A program made the translations under genes and the position numbers. Below the pieces are notes generated by a model. That model was given only the letters and a program-made list of their open reading frames with translations. It had not been told where the DNA came from and made no database searches. Positions 1-7,973 of a stretch of 24,021 nucleotides of DNA are shown here, one piece after another (the stretch's first letter is position 1; each line of letters opens with the position of its first letter). Source of the DNA: Pseudorhodobacter antarcticus (GTDB lineage: Bacteria > Pseudomonadota > Alphaproteobacteria > Rhodobacterales > Rhodobacteraceae); the NCBI GenBank assembly GCA_945897655.1, contig CAMDHB010000010.1, forward strand, positions 1-24,021. Reading direction: 5' to 3'.

Positions 1-315
1 CATCCGACCCGCAACAAGGACTGGTCGGCGTCCTACGGCACCACCTGGGACGACAGTTCACAGGGGGCCGAGCTTTACGATGGCTTCATCGCGGCCGCCG
101 TGGCGGAGGCCATCACCGAGGACGCCGCCTGGTATTGCTGGCACGCGTCCCGCCGCCAGGCGATGCTGGAAGCCTGCTGGGAAAAGGCCGGGGCCTTCGT
201 CCATCAGCAGATCATCTGGGTGAAGGACCGCGGGGTTCTGACCCGGTCGCACTACCTTTGGAAGCACGAGCCCTGTTTCATGGGCTGGCGGCGTCCGAAC
301 CGCCGCATCCCGTAG
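1..315 (+). pseudogene. Site-specific DNA methyltransferase (phage/ParB-associated type), truncated at the 3' end
   Basis: The reading frame is open from base 1, so the 5' end lies outside the window, and it ends at TAG 313-315. The visible 104 residues contain the blocks WYCWHASRRQ, IIWVKDRG and HYLWKHEPCFMGWRR, which match the adenine/cytosine DNA methyltransferases found beside ParB-like domains in prophages. In intact relatives the GWRRPNR block is followed by a further region with a TSKP motif and an FxGSG AdoMet-binding motif. Here the protein stops five residues after GWRRPN, so the catalytic/AdoMet C-terminal part is missing. The break in homology falls near 303, and the next gene on the other strand is also truncated, so this looks like a recombination joint. 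Probably non-functional; methyltransferase assignment fairly sure. Confidence 0.7.
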
Positions 316-363
316 ACCCCACTCGCATCAGCATCTTGCAACCAAGGATCCAGTTTGGAGGAA

Positions 364-714
364 TCACCCCGACAGCGCGCGGCGCAGGAACTTGCGGGTT
401 TCTTTCATTTTTGGGGCTTCGAAGATCTGGCCGGGCGGGCCCTTTTCGATCAACTGGCCCTGATGCAGGAAGACGACGCTGGGTGCCACGTCGCGGGCGA
501 AGCGCATCTCATGTGTTGCCAGAAGCATTGTCATGCCGCCCAAGGCGAGGTCCTTCAGGATCTCCAGCACCTCGCCCACCAGTTCGGGGTCAAGGGCCGA
601 GGTAACCTCGTCCAACAGCAGAACCTCCGGCTCCATCGCAATGCAGCGGATGATGGCGACGCGCTGCTGCTGGCCGCCGCTGAGTTGGTCTGGCATGTAG
701 TCGGCCCGCTCTGG
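364..714 (-). pseudogene. Polar amino acid ABC transporter ATP-binding protein, C-terminal remnant
   Basis: About 117 codons of a GlnQ/HisP-type ATPase (normally about 240-260 residues). Visible are the ABC signature LSGGQQQR, Walker B with VLLLDEVTSALDPE, the switch histidine in LLATHEMRFA, and the family tail GPPGQIFEAP. Walker A and the Q-loop are absent. Homology begins at about PERADYMPD (714), only 15 bases after the ridA stop codon at 730-732, which is in the same frame. An ATG exists at 696, but a protein starting there could not bind ATP. Read as a deletion scar: the 3' half of an ABC gene fused behind ridA. No permease or binding-protein genes for an amino acid importer accompany it. 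Confidence 0.75.
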
Positions 715-729
715 CGAGGTCGGCCCGCG

Positions 730-1182
730 TCAGCGCAAGACCGGCAGGCAGGCCGTCGCCTCAACCTCGATGAGGATCTCGTCCGATGGCATCATCGCCG
801 ATACTTCTACCACGGTCGAAACCGGCGGTGTGCCGGGAAAGAACATCCGGCGCACCGTGTTGTAGCGGGGGAAATCGGCTAGGTTGCGGAAATACTGCAC
901 CAGCTTGAACACGTCTTCCATCGTCCCGCCCGCTTCGGCCATCGTGGCGCGCAAGCGATCAAAGACGAACCAGCTTTGCGCCAGGATCGGGCCATCCTTG
1001 GCATCGACAGAAAACTCGCCGGTCTGGCCGATTGTCGGGCCGATGCCGGGGGGCAGGTCGGCAAAGCCGCGGATGATCTTGCCCGCCTCAGTATTAACGG
1101 CAATGATTCCGGACAGGAAAATGAAATCCCCCCTTCGATGCCAGGCCGAGTAACGGGCGAGCGGTTTGGCGATATCGGTCAT
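730..1182 (-). CDS. RidA family (YjgF/YER057c/UK114) protein lacking the catalytic arginine
   Basis: A 150-residue RidA/Rid-fold protein; the family forms trimers with active sites at subunit interfaces, and archetypal RidA hydrolyses reactive enamines/imines to keto acids. The family core is visible: FIFLSGIIAV near the start, the FDRLRATMAEAGGTMEDVFK helix, and the C-terminal block STVVEVSAMM followed by IEVEATA. In archetypal RidA the block reads P-A-R-S/T before xVEV and the arginine binds the substrate carboxylate. Here the aligned position is Ser122, so this is probably one of the Rid subgroups without classical imine deaminase activity. ATG 1182 follows the preceding gene's stop (1192-1194), with an AGGA overlapping that TAG. 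It ends directly against the ABC ATPase remnant. A role in clearing or hydrolysing an amine-derived intermediate of the cluster is inferred. Confidence 0.85.
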   Translation of the reverse strand: MTDIAKPLARYSAWHRRGDFIFLSGIIAVNTEAGKIIRGFADLPPGIGPTIGQTGEFSVDAKDGPILAQSWFVFDRLRATMAEAGGTMEDVFKLVQYFRNLADFPRYNTVRRMFFPGTPPVSTVVEVSAMMPSDEILIEVEATACLPVLR

Positions 1183-1191
1183 GCAACTATC

Positions 1192-1785
1192 CTACAGAGT
1201 CTTGAGCCTGCGTTCCACCTTTGCCAGAAACCCGGCGCGGTCTGCATCCGTCGTGTGGTTCATGTTGTAAAGCTGCTGCCAGACTAGCTTGCAGCGCATG
1301 TTGAACAAGGGTCGCAGCCCGCGCGTCCACAGGCTTCGGCCCGGATCACGGATCAGCCGGATCCACCACCACGGGCTTCCCGAAGTGGTGATGCCGACAA
1401 AGAGCCTGATATTCTGCAGCTTGGGCTTTGGCCGGCGTTCCCTGCCGTCGGACACTTCGAACGTGATGCCCGGCAGCCAGACCCGTTCCAGCCAGCCTTT
1501 CAGGATGGCCGGGGCCCCATAATACCAGGTCGGATAGATCACCACCAGACCCTCGGCCCATTGCAGGTCGGCGACGTGGTCAGGGTGCTTGGCGATGATC
1601 GTATCGGTGCGGGTCAGATAGTTCTGCCACTCTTCAGTCGACAGAACCGGATCAAACCCCTCCCGGTAAAGATCATGGCAGCGCAGGTCGTGGCCTGACG
1701 CAAGCAGGGTGCGGCAGGCCAGATCATAGAGGGTCGCACCGTAGCTTTCGCGACTTGGATGCGCGAAGATTACCAGAAGGCGCAT
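1192..1785 (-). CDS. Flavodoxin-fold NAD(P)H-dependent quinone reductase (KefF/MdaB/NQO-like)
   Basis: A 197-residue Flavodoxin_2 family protein. The N-terminal strand and phosphate-binding loop read LLVIFAHPSRESYGATLY, and the second flavin contact block is VVIYPTWYYGAPAILKGWLERVW (about residues 81-103), the standard signature of this two-electron reductase family. Such enzymes are cytosolic FMN/FAD dimers reducing quinones or other electrophiles with NAD(P)H. ATG 1785 has AGGAG seven bases upstream. It is the penultimate intact gene of the minus-strand train, separated from the FAD dehydrogenase by a 203 bp gap, the largest inside the train. It could supply or drain reducing equivalents for the oxidative steps, but a direct role as reductase of the Rieske ferredoxin is not supported by the family. 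Confidence 0.85.
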   Translation of the reverse strand: MRLLVIFAHPSRESYGATLYDLACRTLLASGHDLRCHDLYREGFDPVLSTEEWQNYLTRTDTIIAKHPDHVADLQWAEGLVVIYPTWYYGAPAILKGWLERVWLPGITFEVSDGRERRPKPKLQNIRLFVGITTSGSPWWWIRLIRDPGRSLWTRGLRPLFNMRCKLVWQQLYNMNHTTDADRAGFLAKVERRLKTL

Positions 1786-1873
1786 GGCCCGCTCCTTGTC
1801 TGAACGAGTACCTTCCGGCCGCTCTGCGGCGAAGACATTATTCGCCAGCTTGATTCTACCGACCGCGCCATGC

Positions 1874-1969
1874 TCATCTCGACGGCACGGATGCCGGCCC
1901 CGGGCAGCCCAAGGCCGCCCTGGCTTTCGTGGACGGGACGGTTGCAGTCCATAGAACGGATGTCTTCAT
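1874..1969 (-). pseudogene. Possible gene-start remnant: 31-codon ORF behind a strong ribosome binding site
   Basis: Within the 203 bp gap after the FAD dehydrogenase there is an ATG at 1969 preceded by GGAGG at a 5-base spacing, 19 bases after the dehydrogenase stop codon (1989-1991). That arrangement is typical of the next gene of an operon. The frame runs 31 codons (MKTSVLWTATVPS...) and stops at TGA 1874-1876. I do not recognise the peptide. It may be a small peptide, or the surviving start of a gene whose body was lost before the quinone reductase gene. The second reading is favoured because this end of the train also carries other broken genes. Confidence 0.25.
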
Positions 1970-1988
1970 TTCTGCCTCCGGTGTCGTG

Positions 1989-3356
1989 TCAGATCTTTGC
2001 CATCTCGGGCGTCCAGCCCCGGGTTTTCCCCGGGTTCATCAGGCCATGGGGATCAGCCTGTTTCTTGAAATTGATCTGTGTGCTGTCGATTTCCTTCATC
2101 CCGCCATCCTCGATGGTGATGACATGGGGATCAAAGATCGTGCAGCCGTCGAGGCTTTCCATCTCGCGGATGATCTCGTAGGTGCGCTCGCGACTGCTCC
2201 ACCGCAGAATCGGCAGGGCAACAATCTGGATGTTGCCGTCTATCCGCGCCATTTCGTGATGAAAGTAGACTTCCTCTCCGTAACGCTGTTGCTGGCGCAG
2301 CACGAGCGCCGGATCGAAGGGGCGCGGGTAGGCTACTTGCAGGTAGGTCCAGATCCCGGGCTCATGCTTCAGCGCCTGCAGCGTGGTGTGGTTCCAGCCG
2401 CACTCCCAGGCCGGAGGCAGATTGGCCGCCTCCATGTCATGCAGAGATTTCGACAGGCTGATCTGCCCGCCATGCGCCGCGACCCGAGCGGTAAAAGCCT
2501 TGGCCTCTCCGGGGGCCACCATGGAAAACACCGCGTCACGGTCCTGCGGGAAATGTGCAGCCAACCGCTTGTAGAACCGGGCAAATCGCCGTTCGACCAC
2601 GGTCATCAGATAGGCATCGACGCCCTCTGCCTGCGCCTCTACGGCAAAATCCAGCGCCCGGTCATAGCCATCGAACAAGGCAATCGTGTGCAGCCAGTCG
2701 GTTGCAGGCGTCAGAGCGTAATCCATCGCGGTGATGATGCCGTTGGTGCCGTAGGCGTGCTGCACTTTCAGGATATCGCGCCGGTGCAACTCGATGATCT
2801 TCGGCTCTTCTTCGACGGTCACAATGCGGATGTACGTGATATTCGTGCCGTCACGGAGCATTCCATTGCGCAAACTGCCGATCCCTCCCGAGCCGCCCGC
2901 GACAAACCCGCCAATGGTGGCGAGCCGCTTGGTTGACGGGAACATCGACAGCATCTGCCCGGTTTCAGCCACGGCCTTTTCCACACGCTCGACCCGCGCG
3001 CCCGCTTCGCAGATGACGCGGCCCGGGCTGATCTCCAGAATGCGGTCCAGCTTGGTGGTCTCGAGGATCACCCCACCTTCCATCGGCACGCATTGGCCAT
3101 AGTTGCCAGTGCCGCCGCCGCGCAGGGTCAGCGGGATGCGCAACTTGGCCACGGCGGCGGCGACGGCAATCACCTCGGCTTCGTTGCGCGGCAGGACAAT
3201 CAATTGGCCGACATGGTTATCAAGCTGGGCCTTCAGGATGGGCGAATACCAGTAGTAGTCCTTGGATTTCGCATCCAGCAGCTTCGGGTCGTCATGGCAG
3301 GGAATATCCCCGATCGCGGCGCGAAACAGGGCAAGTTTTTCTGCAGAAACTGTCAT
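1989..3356 (-). CDS. FAD-binding oxidoreductase (PCMH/GlcD-type FAD-linked dehydrogenase)
   Basis: A 455-residue flavoprotein of the PCMH-fold family, which includes glycolate, D-lactate and sugar-acid dehydrogenases. The FAD-binding domain spans roughly residues 45-230, with the pyrophosphate loop RGGGTGNYGQ (79-88) and the second cofactor block with PSTKRLATIGG and AGGSGGIGS (140-161). The C-terminus carries NPGKTRGW, the family's usual end motif. It has no signal peptide, so it is cytosolic or peripheral at the membrane and probably passes electrons to quinone. ATG 3356 overlaps the amidohydrolase stop by four bases (ATGA), so the two genes are translationally coupled. A likely job is oxidation of a 2-hydroxy acid or an aldonate-type intermediate; the substrate cannot be read from sequence. 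Confidence 0.85.
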   Translation of the reverse strand: MTVSAEKLALFRAAIGDIPCHDDPKLLDAKSKDYYWYSPILKAQLDNHVGQLIVLPRNEAEVIAVAAAVAKLRIPLTLRGGGTGNYGQCVPMEGGVILETTKLDRILEISPGRVICEAGARVERVEKAVAETGQMLSMFPSTKRLATIGGFVAGGSGGIGSLRNGMLRDGTNITYIRIVTVEEEPKIIELHRRDILKVQHAYGTNGIITAMDYALTPATDWLHTIALFDGYDRALDFAVEAQAEGVDAYLMTVVERRFARFYKRLAAHFPQDRDAVFSMVAPGEAKAFTARVAAHGGQISLSKSLHDMEAANLPPAWECGWNHTTLQALKHEPGIWTYLQVAYPRPFDPALVLRQQQRYGEEVYFHHEMARIDGNIQIVALPILRWSSRERTYEIIREMESLDGCTIFDPHVITIEDGGMKEIDSTQINFKKQADPHGLMNPGKTRGWTPEMAKI

Positions 3357-4525
3357 ACGGCTACCCTTCCTAGGTTTTGGTCAATGCCAGAGCGGATGAT
3401 CTGGCGCGGGGCGCGGGGCGAGCGCAGTGCCGCGTCCCAATCTGTCCCTTCGATCAGGATGAAATCGGCAGGCTGGCCTACGTCCAGAACGGGCACGGAA
3501 AGACCCATGGCGCGGGCCGGTGCGGAGGTAATGGCCTCCAGCCAGTCAGCCGGGTTCAGATGTGCCGCAAGGCAGGCCAGCCTCAGCACCTCGATCTGGT
3601 CATAACTGCCGTGCGGATAGAAGGGATCGGCGACATTGTCGGCCCCCAATAGCACCGGCACGCCGGCCGCACGCAATTCCTGCATCGGGGCCAGCCCGCG
3701 CTGCCGGGGGCTGCGCCCCGGTGCCATGTCCTGCAGATAAAGGTTGGTGGTGGGCATGACCGTCAGCGCAAGGCCTGCTGCAGCGGCTGCGTCGAGAAGG
3801 CGGGCCACCTCTGCCTCGGGGCGGGTCGACAGCGCACAGGCATGACCGCACAGCACCCTTCCGGCCATACCGTGCCGCGCAGTCAGCGCGACGATGCTGT
3901 CAAAGCCGCTCAAGCCGGGGTCCAGCCCCTAATCCACGTGGAAGTCAAGCAACAGGCCACGATGTTCGGCCAGCGCAAAGACCCGCGCAAGTTTCGCATC
4001 AAGATCTGCATTGGCATAGATAAAGCAACCCAGAACGGCATTGTCTTTCGCCACCCGCGCCGCGATTGCCGGGCCAAGCTCGGCATCTCCCAAAAGGTCC
4101 AGCGGCACCAATGCCGCCCGTTGCAAATGCAAGATCGACTGCCAGTCCTGCGCCAATTCGCTCAGGACCGACCAAGCCAGCGGAGCCTCGGGCTGCCCCC
4201 AGTCGACGTGGCTGCGTAGCGCCCGGATGCCGTTATTCCGCGCCTCGGCCAACGCGAGGCCCGCACGGTTGCGGATGTCGTCCGCGCTCCAGCGCAGGAC
4301 ATCGGCGGCTATCGCTTCGATAGCGCCGAAAAGCCCGGGCTTGTCGGCGCGGGCGCGCCCGATGGTAAAGGTCTTGTCCAGATGCACATGCGGATCGACC
4401 GGCAACGGCATGATCACCGCCCGCGCGGGGCCGACCACCGGAGTGATTGCTCCGATCAACCCGTCGCGAAGGGTCAAGGCAACTGTCCGGCCATTCCAGT
4501 GCAGGGTGGAAAGATCAAGGTTCAC
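3353..4525 (-). pseudogene. Cytosine-deaminase-like amidohydrolase, interrupted by an amber codon at the catalytic glutamate position
   Basis: Two abutting frames form one metal-dependent amidohydrolase of about 390 codons. The N-terminal part has the metal motif DPHVHLDKTF and RSHVDWGQPE. The C-terminal part has GHACALS, the LLGADNVADPFYPHGSYDQ block (catalytic Asp region), and the closing AxAMGL...VGQPADF segment. Between them the frame reads LLLDFHVD, TAG (3929-3931), then GLDPGLSGFDSI. Relatives have HVDEGLDP or HCDE there, so a GAG glutamate appears changed to TAG by one base. This glutamate corresponds to the proton-shuttling Glu217 of E. coli cytosine deaminase. The chosen start is GTG 4525, where homology begins; a TTG at 4576 is also in frame. 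No convincing restart exists except a TTG at 3913. The gene sits between the creatininase-family and FAD dehydrogenase genes and is probably inactive unless suppressed. Confidence 0.8.
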
Positions 4526-4658
4526 GTCATATCTCGCTTTCTTGCTAATCTCCGGAACCCGGGGGAGTTCAGACAAGAAATCGCCGCCCCCGGCCGCGAG
4601 ACCACACCAGGACCGGGGTCAGCGACTAACCTGTATGCCATACCGGCGCGCGGCGCGG

Positions 4659-5474
4659 TCATGCGCAGGCCTCCGGATCGGCTTTGGTGTCGAGGTGGGA
4701 AAGCGGCATGCGGTGCACCTCATGCAACAGGGTCACGATCTGGGCCGCAGCGTGTGCGATAAAGGCACGGCCCTTGTCAGCGGTGGCTTTCGTGGCATCG
4801 CCACAGGCCCCGGCGGGGTTCATGTCCTGCGCCTGCCAGCCCAGCTTGCCCGCAATGGACAGGCCAAGATGGCGGTTGTCGCGGGCGATGTCGGCAATCC
4901 TGGGGTAAAAATTGCGGGCATGCTGCATCTGCACATGATCCGGGTCGAGCGCCAGCATGACCGAGGTTTCAAGATCGCCGGCATGAATGCCGAAACGGTC
5001 TTCGTCCGGGGTCAACAACCCCTCAGGCGTGCCCATGGCAAACCAGCTTGCGGCCACCGTCAGCATCCTGTGCTTGACCCGAAGGTCGCGCGCCACGATG
5101 TCCATCGGCGCGATCTGCCCGCCGTGGGAGTTCAGAAGCACCAGCTTCTTCACCCCAGCGGCAGCGACACAGTCGCCAATCTCCATCCACATCGCCATCA
5201 AGGTCTGGGCCGAAAAGGTCAGCGTGCCGAGCCATTCAGAATGCTCGTTCGATTTTCCAACCGGCAGCGTTGGCAGGAACAGCGCCGGGCAGTCATCCGG
5301 AATTAACGGTACCGTGGCGGCGATGATGCCATCCAGAATGGCCTGATCCACCGACAAGGGCAGATGCGGCCCATGCTGTTCGATGGCCCCCACCGGCAGA
5401 ACCGCGATCAGGCTGGACCGGTCCAACCGGGCAAAATCCCGCGCGGTGTAATTGGCCCAGAACCGATGCTGCAT
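4659..5474 (-). CDS. Creatininase family amidohydrolase
   Basis: A 271-residue member of the creatininase superfamily: metal-dependent hydrolases of cyclic amides and formamides, also including MftE-type peptidases. The family metal site is visible: Glu32 and His34 in GAIEQHGPHLPL, Asp43 in LSVDQA, His117 in NSHGGQ, and the later HAGDLETS block (164-171). Creatininase proper has His-x-Glu (NGHYEN) where this protein has HGG, so true creatinine hydrolysis is not implied. ATG 5474 is preferred over an upstream in-frame start because it has GGGGGA about seven bases upstream and lies one base after the stop of the ThDP enzyme gene (TGA 5476-5478), giving translational coupling. In context it may cleave a C-N bond in the imported compound; this is inference. 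Confidence 0.85.
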   Translation of the reverse strand: MQHRFWANYTARDFARLDRSSLIAVLPVGAIEQHGPHLPLSVDQAILDGIIAATVPLIPDDCPALFLPTLPVGKSNEHSEWLGTLTFSAQTLMAMWMEIGDCVAAAGVKKLVLLNSHGGQIAPMDIVARDLRVKHRMLTVAASWFAMGTPEGLLTPDEDRFGIHAGDLETSVMLALDPDHVQMQHARNFYPRIADIARDNRHLGLSIAGKLGWQAQDMNPAGACGDATKATADKGRAFIAHAAAQIVTLLHEVHRMPLSHLDTKADPEACA

Positions 5475-5475
5475 G

Positions 5476-7857
5476 TCAAAGTCCCCCGACGGCGCGCAAG
5501 GGCCTGCCGGGTGCCAGCCCCGCAATCACCTTGAGGATGGAATTCCGGTCGATGCCGAAATGGCGGTAAAGATCGGCCACCGTGCCGGTCTGGCCGAAAT
5601 GCTCTACCCCGAGCCCGGCCACCCGGTGACCATGGACCGAACCAAGCCAGGACAAGGTGGCCGGATGCCCGTCGATCACCGTGACCAGCAGGCAATCGCG
5701 CGGCAAAGGGGCGAGCAGCTGCTCGACATGGCTTTGGGCGCTGCGCCCGTTGATCCGCGCGGTCTGGGCAGCCTGCCAGCCTGCATTCAAGCGGTCAGCA
5801 GAGGTCACCGCAAGGATGCCGACATTGCGCCGCCCTTCGGCCAATGATCCCGCCGCCGCAATGGCTTCGGTCGCCACCGTGCCCTGATAGGCAATGACCA
5901 CTTCGCAATCCGGCCCCGGCGCACGCAGCCAATAGGCGCCGTCGATCACCCCCTGCCGAATAGTGTCCAGCTTGCGGCGCGGTTGCTCCAGCGCGCGCGT
6001 GGACAGGCGCAGATAGACCGACCCGCCCCCCGCCTCGCGTTGCCAGTCGGCGGTTTCGGCCTTGGCCGCATCGCGCTGCATATAGGCAAAGGCCCATTCC
6101 ATAATGCAGGCCAGTTCATCGGCGAAGGCCGGTTCGAAACTGGCCAGCCCGTCCTGCGACATGCCGATCAGCGGCGTGGCGATGGACTGATGTGCCCCGC
6201 CTTCTGGCGCCAGCGACACGCCCGAGGGCGTGGCCACCAGAAGGAACCTCGCCTCCTGATAGCAGGCATAGTTCAGCGCATCTAATCCGCGCGAAATGAA
6301 GGGATCGTATAGCGTGCCGATCGGCAAAAGCCGCTCGCCGAACAAGGAATGCGACAGGCCCGCCGCCCCCAACATCAGCATCAGGTTCATCTCGGCGATA
6401 CCAAGTTCGATGTGCTGACCTTCGGGTGAGAACTGCCACTTCTGCGCCGACACCACCTTTTCGTCGCGGAACGTATCGGCGCGCTCCTGCCGGGCGAACA
6501 ACCCGCGCCGGTTAACCCAGGGCCCAAGGTTGGTGGACACCGTCACATCGGGCGAAGTGGTGACGATATGCGCAGCCATGGGGTGATCTGACTTGGCAAT
6601 CGCATCCAGAATCTTGCCAAAGGCCATCTGGGTCGAGATTTCCTCGTCCTCGGGCGCGTCGATCACCGGGACTGCAATTTGCGGCGCGGTCATTTGCCGC
6701 GGTCCCGCTGACAGGAACGGGCTGCGGGTCAGCAGGCCGTCAAGGGCGGCCTCGGAAATGCCCAGACCCTCAGTGCGGTCCCATTCATGGCCGGGGCGGA
6801 TTCTCATGCCCGCGCGAAACTCTTCCATCTGCGCAAGTGTCATCAGCCCGGCATGGTTGTCCTTGTGCCCGGCCAGAGGCGTGCCCCAGCCCTTGATCGT
6901 ATACGCGATAAAGACGGTCGGGCGGTCATGGGTGCCCGCCTTGTCAAAGGCCTCGCTGACCGAAGCCAGACAATGGCCGCCAAGGTTCTCCATCAACGCG
7001 GCCAGTTCACTGTCATTGCGGCTGTTCAGCAGGGCTGTCACGACCCCCTGATCGCCGATCTTGTCCATCAGCCGCTTGCGCCAGGCCGCCCCGCCTTGAA
7101 AGGTCAGCGCCGAGTAAAGCTGGTTCGGGCAAGCGTCGATCCAGTCGCGCAGCGCTTCGCCACCAGGTTCCGCAAAGGCCGCGCGTTGCAGCGCGCCATG
7201 CTTCAGCGTGACCACATCCCAGCCAAAGGCGGTAAAGATGCCGCCGATCCTCTCGGACAGCCCCTCGCGCACAACGCCGTCAAGGCTTTGCCGGTTATAG
7301 TCGATGATCCACCAGCAATTGCGCAGATCGTGCTTCCAGCCCTCTTGCAGGCATTCGTAAATATTGCCCTCGTCCAGTTCGGCATCCCCGACCAGCGCCA
7401 CCATGCGGCCTTCGGGCAGACTGCCCCAGTTGCGTGCCTTGACATAGTCCTGCACCAGTGAGGCAAAGGCCGTGATCGCGACGCCCAGGCCCACCGACCC
7501 GGTCGAGAAATCGACATCTGCCCTGTCCTTGGTGCGCGACGGATAGGATTGTACCCCGCCAAACCCCCGGAAGTTCTGCATCTTGGCAAGCGTCTGCTGG
7601 CCAGCCAGATATTGCAGCGCATGAAACACCGGACCGGCATGCGGCTTGACCGCCACCCGGTCTTGCGGGCGCAAGGCGCGGCCATAAAGGGCTGTCATCA
7701 GCGTGGCCATCGACGCGCAAGAGGCCTGATGCCCGCCGACTTTCATGCCATCGGTCTTCGGGCGCAAATGGTTGGCGTTGTGGATCATCCAGGCCGAAAG
7801 CCACAGCGCCTTATCTTGCAGAACCCGCAATTCCGGCGGTCCAAGTTGAGTCGTCAT
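5476..7857 (-). CDS. AceE-like thiamine diphosphate enzyme (homodimeric pyruvate dehydrogenase E1 / transketolase family)
   Basis: A 793-residue ThDP enzyme with the layout of homodimeric 2-oxo acid dehydrogenase E1 (AceE is about 890 residues). The ThDP/Mg motif is GDAELDEGN at 157-165, closing with YNRQ at 187-190. It is followed by the AceE-type block SLDGVVREG...GIFTAFGWDVV and YTIKGWGTPLAGHKDNHAG. The second half holds the pyrimidine-binding domain with GIAEMNLMLMLGAAG and APEGGAHQS, and a transketolase C-terminal domain. ATG 7857 has AGGAGA upstream. No E2 or E3 gene is in the window, so it either borrows housekeeping E2/E3 or works as a lyase/ligase on a 2-oxo or ketose intermediate. 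It is the largest intact gene of the train, placed after four dehydrogenase/isomerase-type genes, which suits a carbon-carbon cleavage step. The transketolase label is weaker than the AceE-like one. Confidence 0.85.
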   Translation of the reverse strand: MTTQLGPPELRVLQDKALWLSAWMIHNANHLRPKTDGMKVGGHQASCASMATLMTALYGRALRPQDRVAVKPHAGPVFHALQYLAGQQTLAKMQNFRGFGGVQSYPSRTKDRADVDFSTGSVGLGVAITAFASLVQDYVKARNWGSLPEGRMVALVGDAELDEGNIYECLQEGWKHDLRNCWWIIDYNRQSLDGVVREGLSERIGGIFTAFGWDVVTLKHGALQRAAFAEPGGEALRDWIDACPNQLYSALTFQGGAAWRKRLMDKIGDQGVVTALLNSRNDSELAALMENLGGHCLASVSEAFDKAGTHDRPTVFIAYTIKGWGTPLAGHKDNHAGLMTLAQMEEFRAGMRIRPGHEWDRTEGLGISEAALDGLLTRSPFLSAGPRQMTAPQIAVPVIDAPEDEEISTQMAFGKILDAIAKSDHPMAAHIVTTSPDVTVSTNLGPWVNRRGLFARQERADTFRDEKVVSAQKWQFSPEGQHIELGIAEMNLMLMLGAAGLSHSLFGERLLPIGTLYDPFISRGLDALNYACYQEARFLLVATPSGVSLAPEGGAHQSIATPLIGMSQDGLASFEPAFADELACIMEWAFAYMQRDAAKAETADWQREAGGGSVYLRLSTRALEQPRRKLDTIRQGVIDGAYWLRAPGPDCEVVIAYQGTVATEAIAAAGSLAEGRRNVGILAVTSADRLNAGWQAAQTARINGRSAQSHVEQLLAPLPRDCLLVTVIDGHPATLSWLGSVHGHRVAGLGVEHFGQTGTVADLYRHFGIDRNSILKVIAGLAPGRPLRAVGGL

Positions 7858-7904
7858 GGCAAGTCTCCTGTGGTCCGTTGATCCAGCAATGAATGTCCAG
7901 GCAA

Positions 7905-7927
7905 ATCGTCAAACCAAATGGTGTGAC
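7905..7927. promoter_or_regulatory. 20 bp imperfect palindrome, candidate operator with overlapping -35
   Basis: In the 116 bp gap before the ThDP enzyme gene, the + strand reads GTCAAACCA-AA-TGGTGTGAC at 7908-7927: two 9-base arms matching at 8 of 9 positions around a 2-base centre. On the minus strand the adjacent TTTGACG supplies a TTGACG hexamer that could be a -35, though the -10 region 17 bases on is poor. The shape is that of a dimeric repressor site. It may mark an internal regulated promoter for the downstream half of the train. Seen in sequence; function inferred. Confidence 0.35.
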
Positions 7928-7973
7928 CAGAAAGATGGCAACGCTCATTCCCCTGTGCCACAAACGCGATCCG

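Noticed and set aside
300..365. Possible att-type direct repeat shared with the right edge (TTGGAGGA near 354 and 23801)
   Set aside because: Only eight bases match and they coincide with ribosome-binding-like sequence; too short to claim.
1929..2936. A 335-codon plus-strand frame
   Set aside because: Antisense to the FAD dehydrogenase, whose motifs are clear; no domain or ribosome binding site supports the plus frame.
3353..3913. Independent small gene made of the C-terminal amidohydrolase half
   Set aside because: Its only start is a TTG with no clear ribosome binding site, and homology continues across the amber codon into the upstream frame, so it is one broken gene.
4041..5306. A 421-codon open frame on the plus strand
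   Set aside because: It lies antisense to the amidohydrolase and creatininase-family genes, has no recognisable motif, and is the product of high-GC codon bias on the opposite strand.
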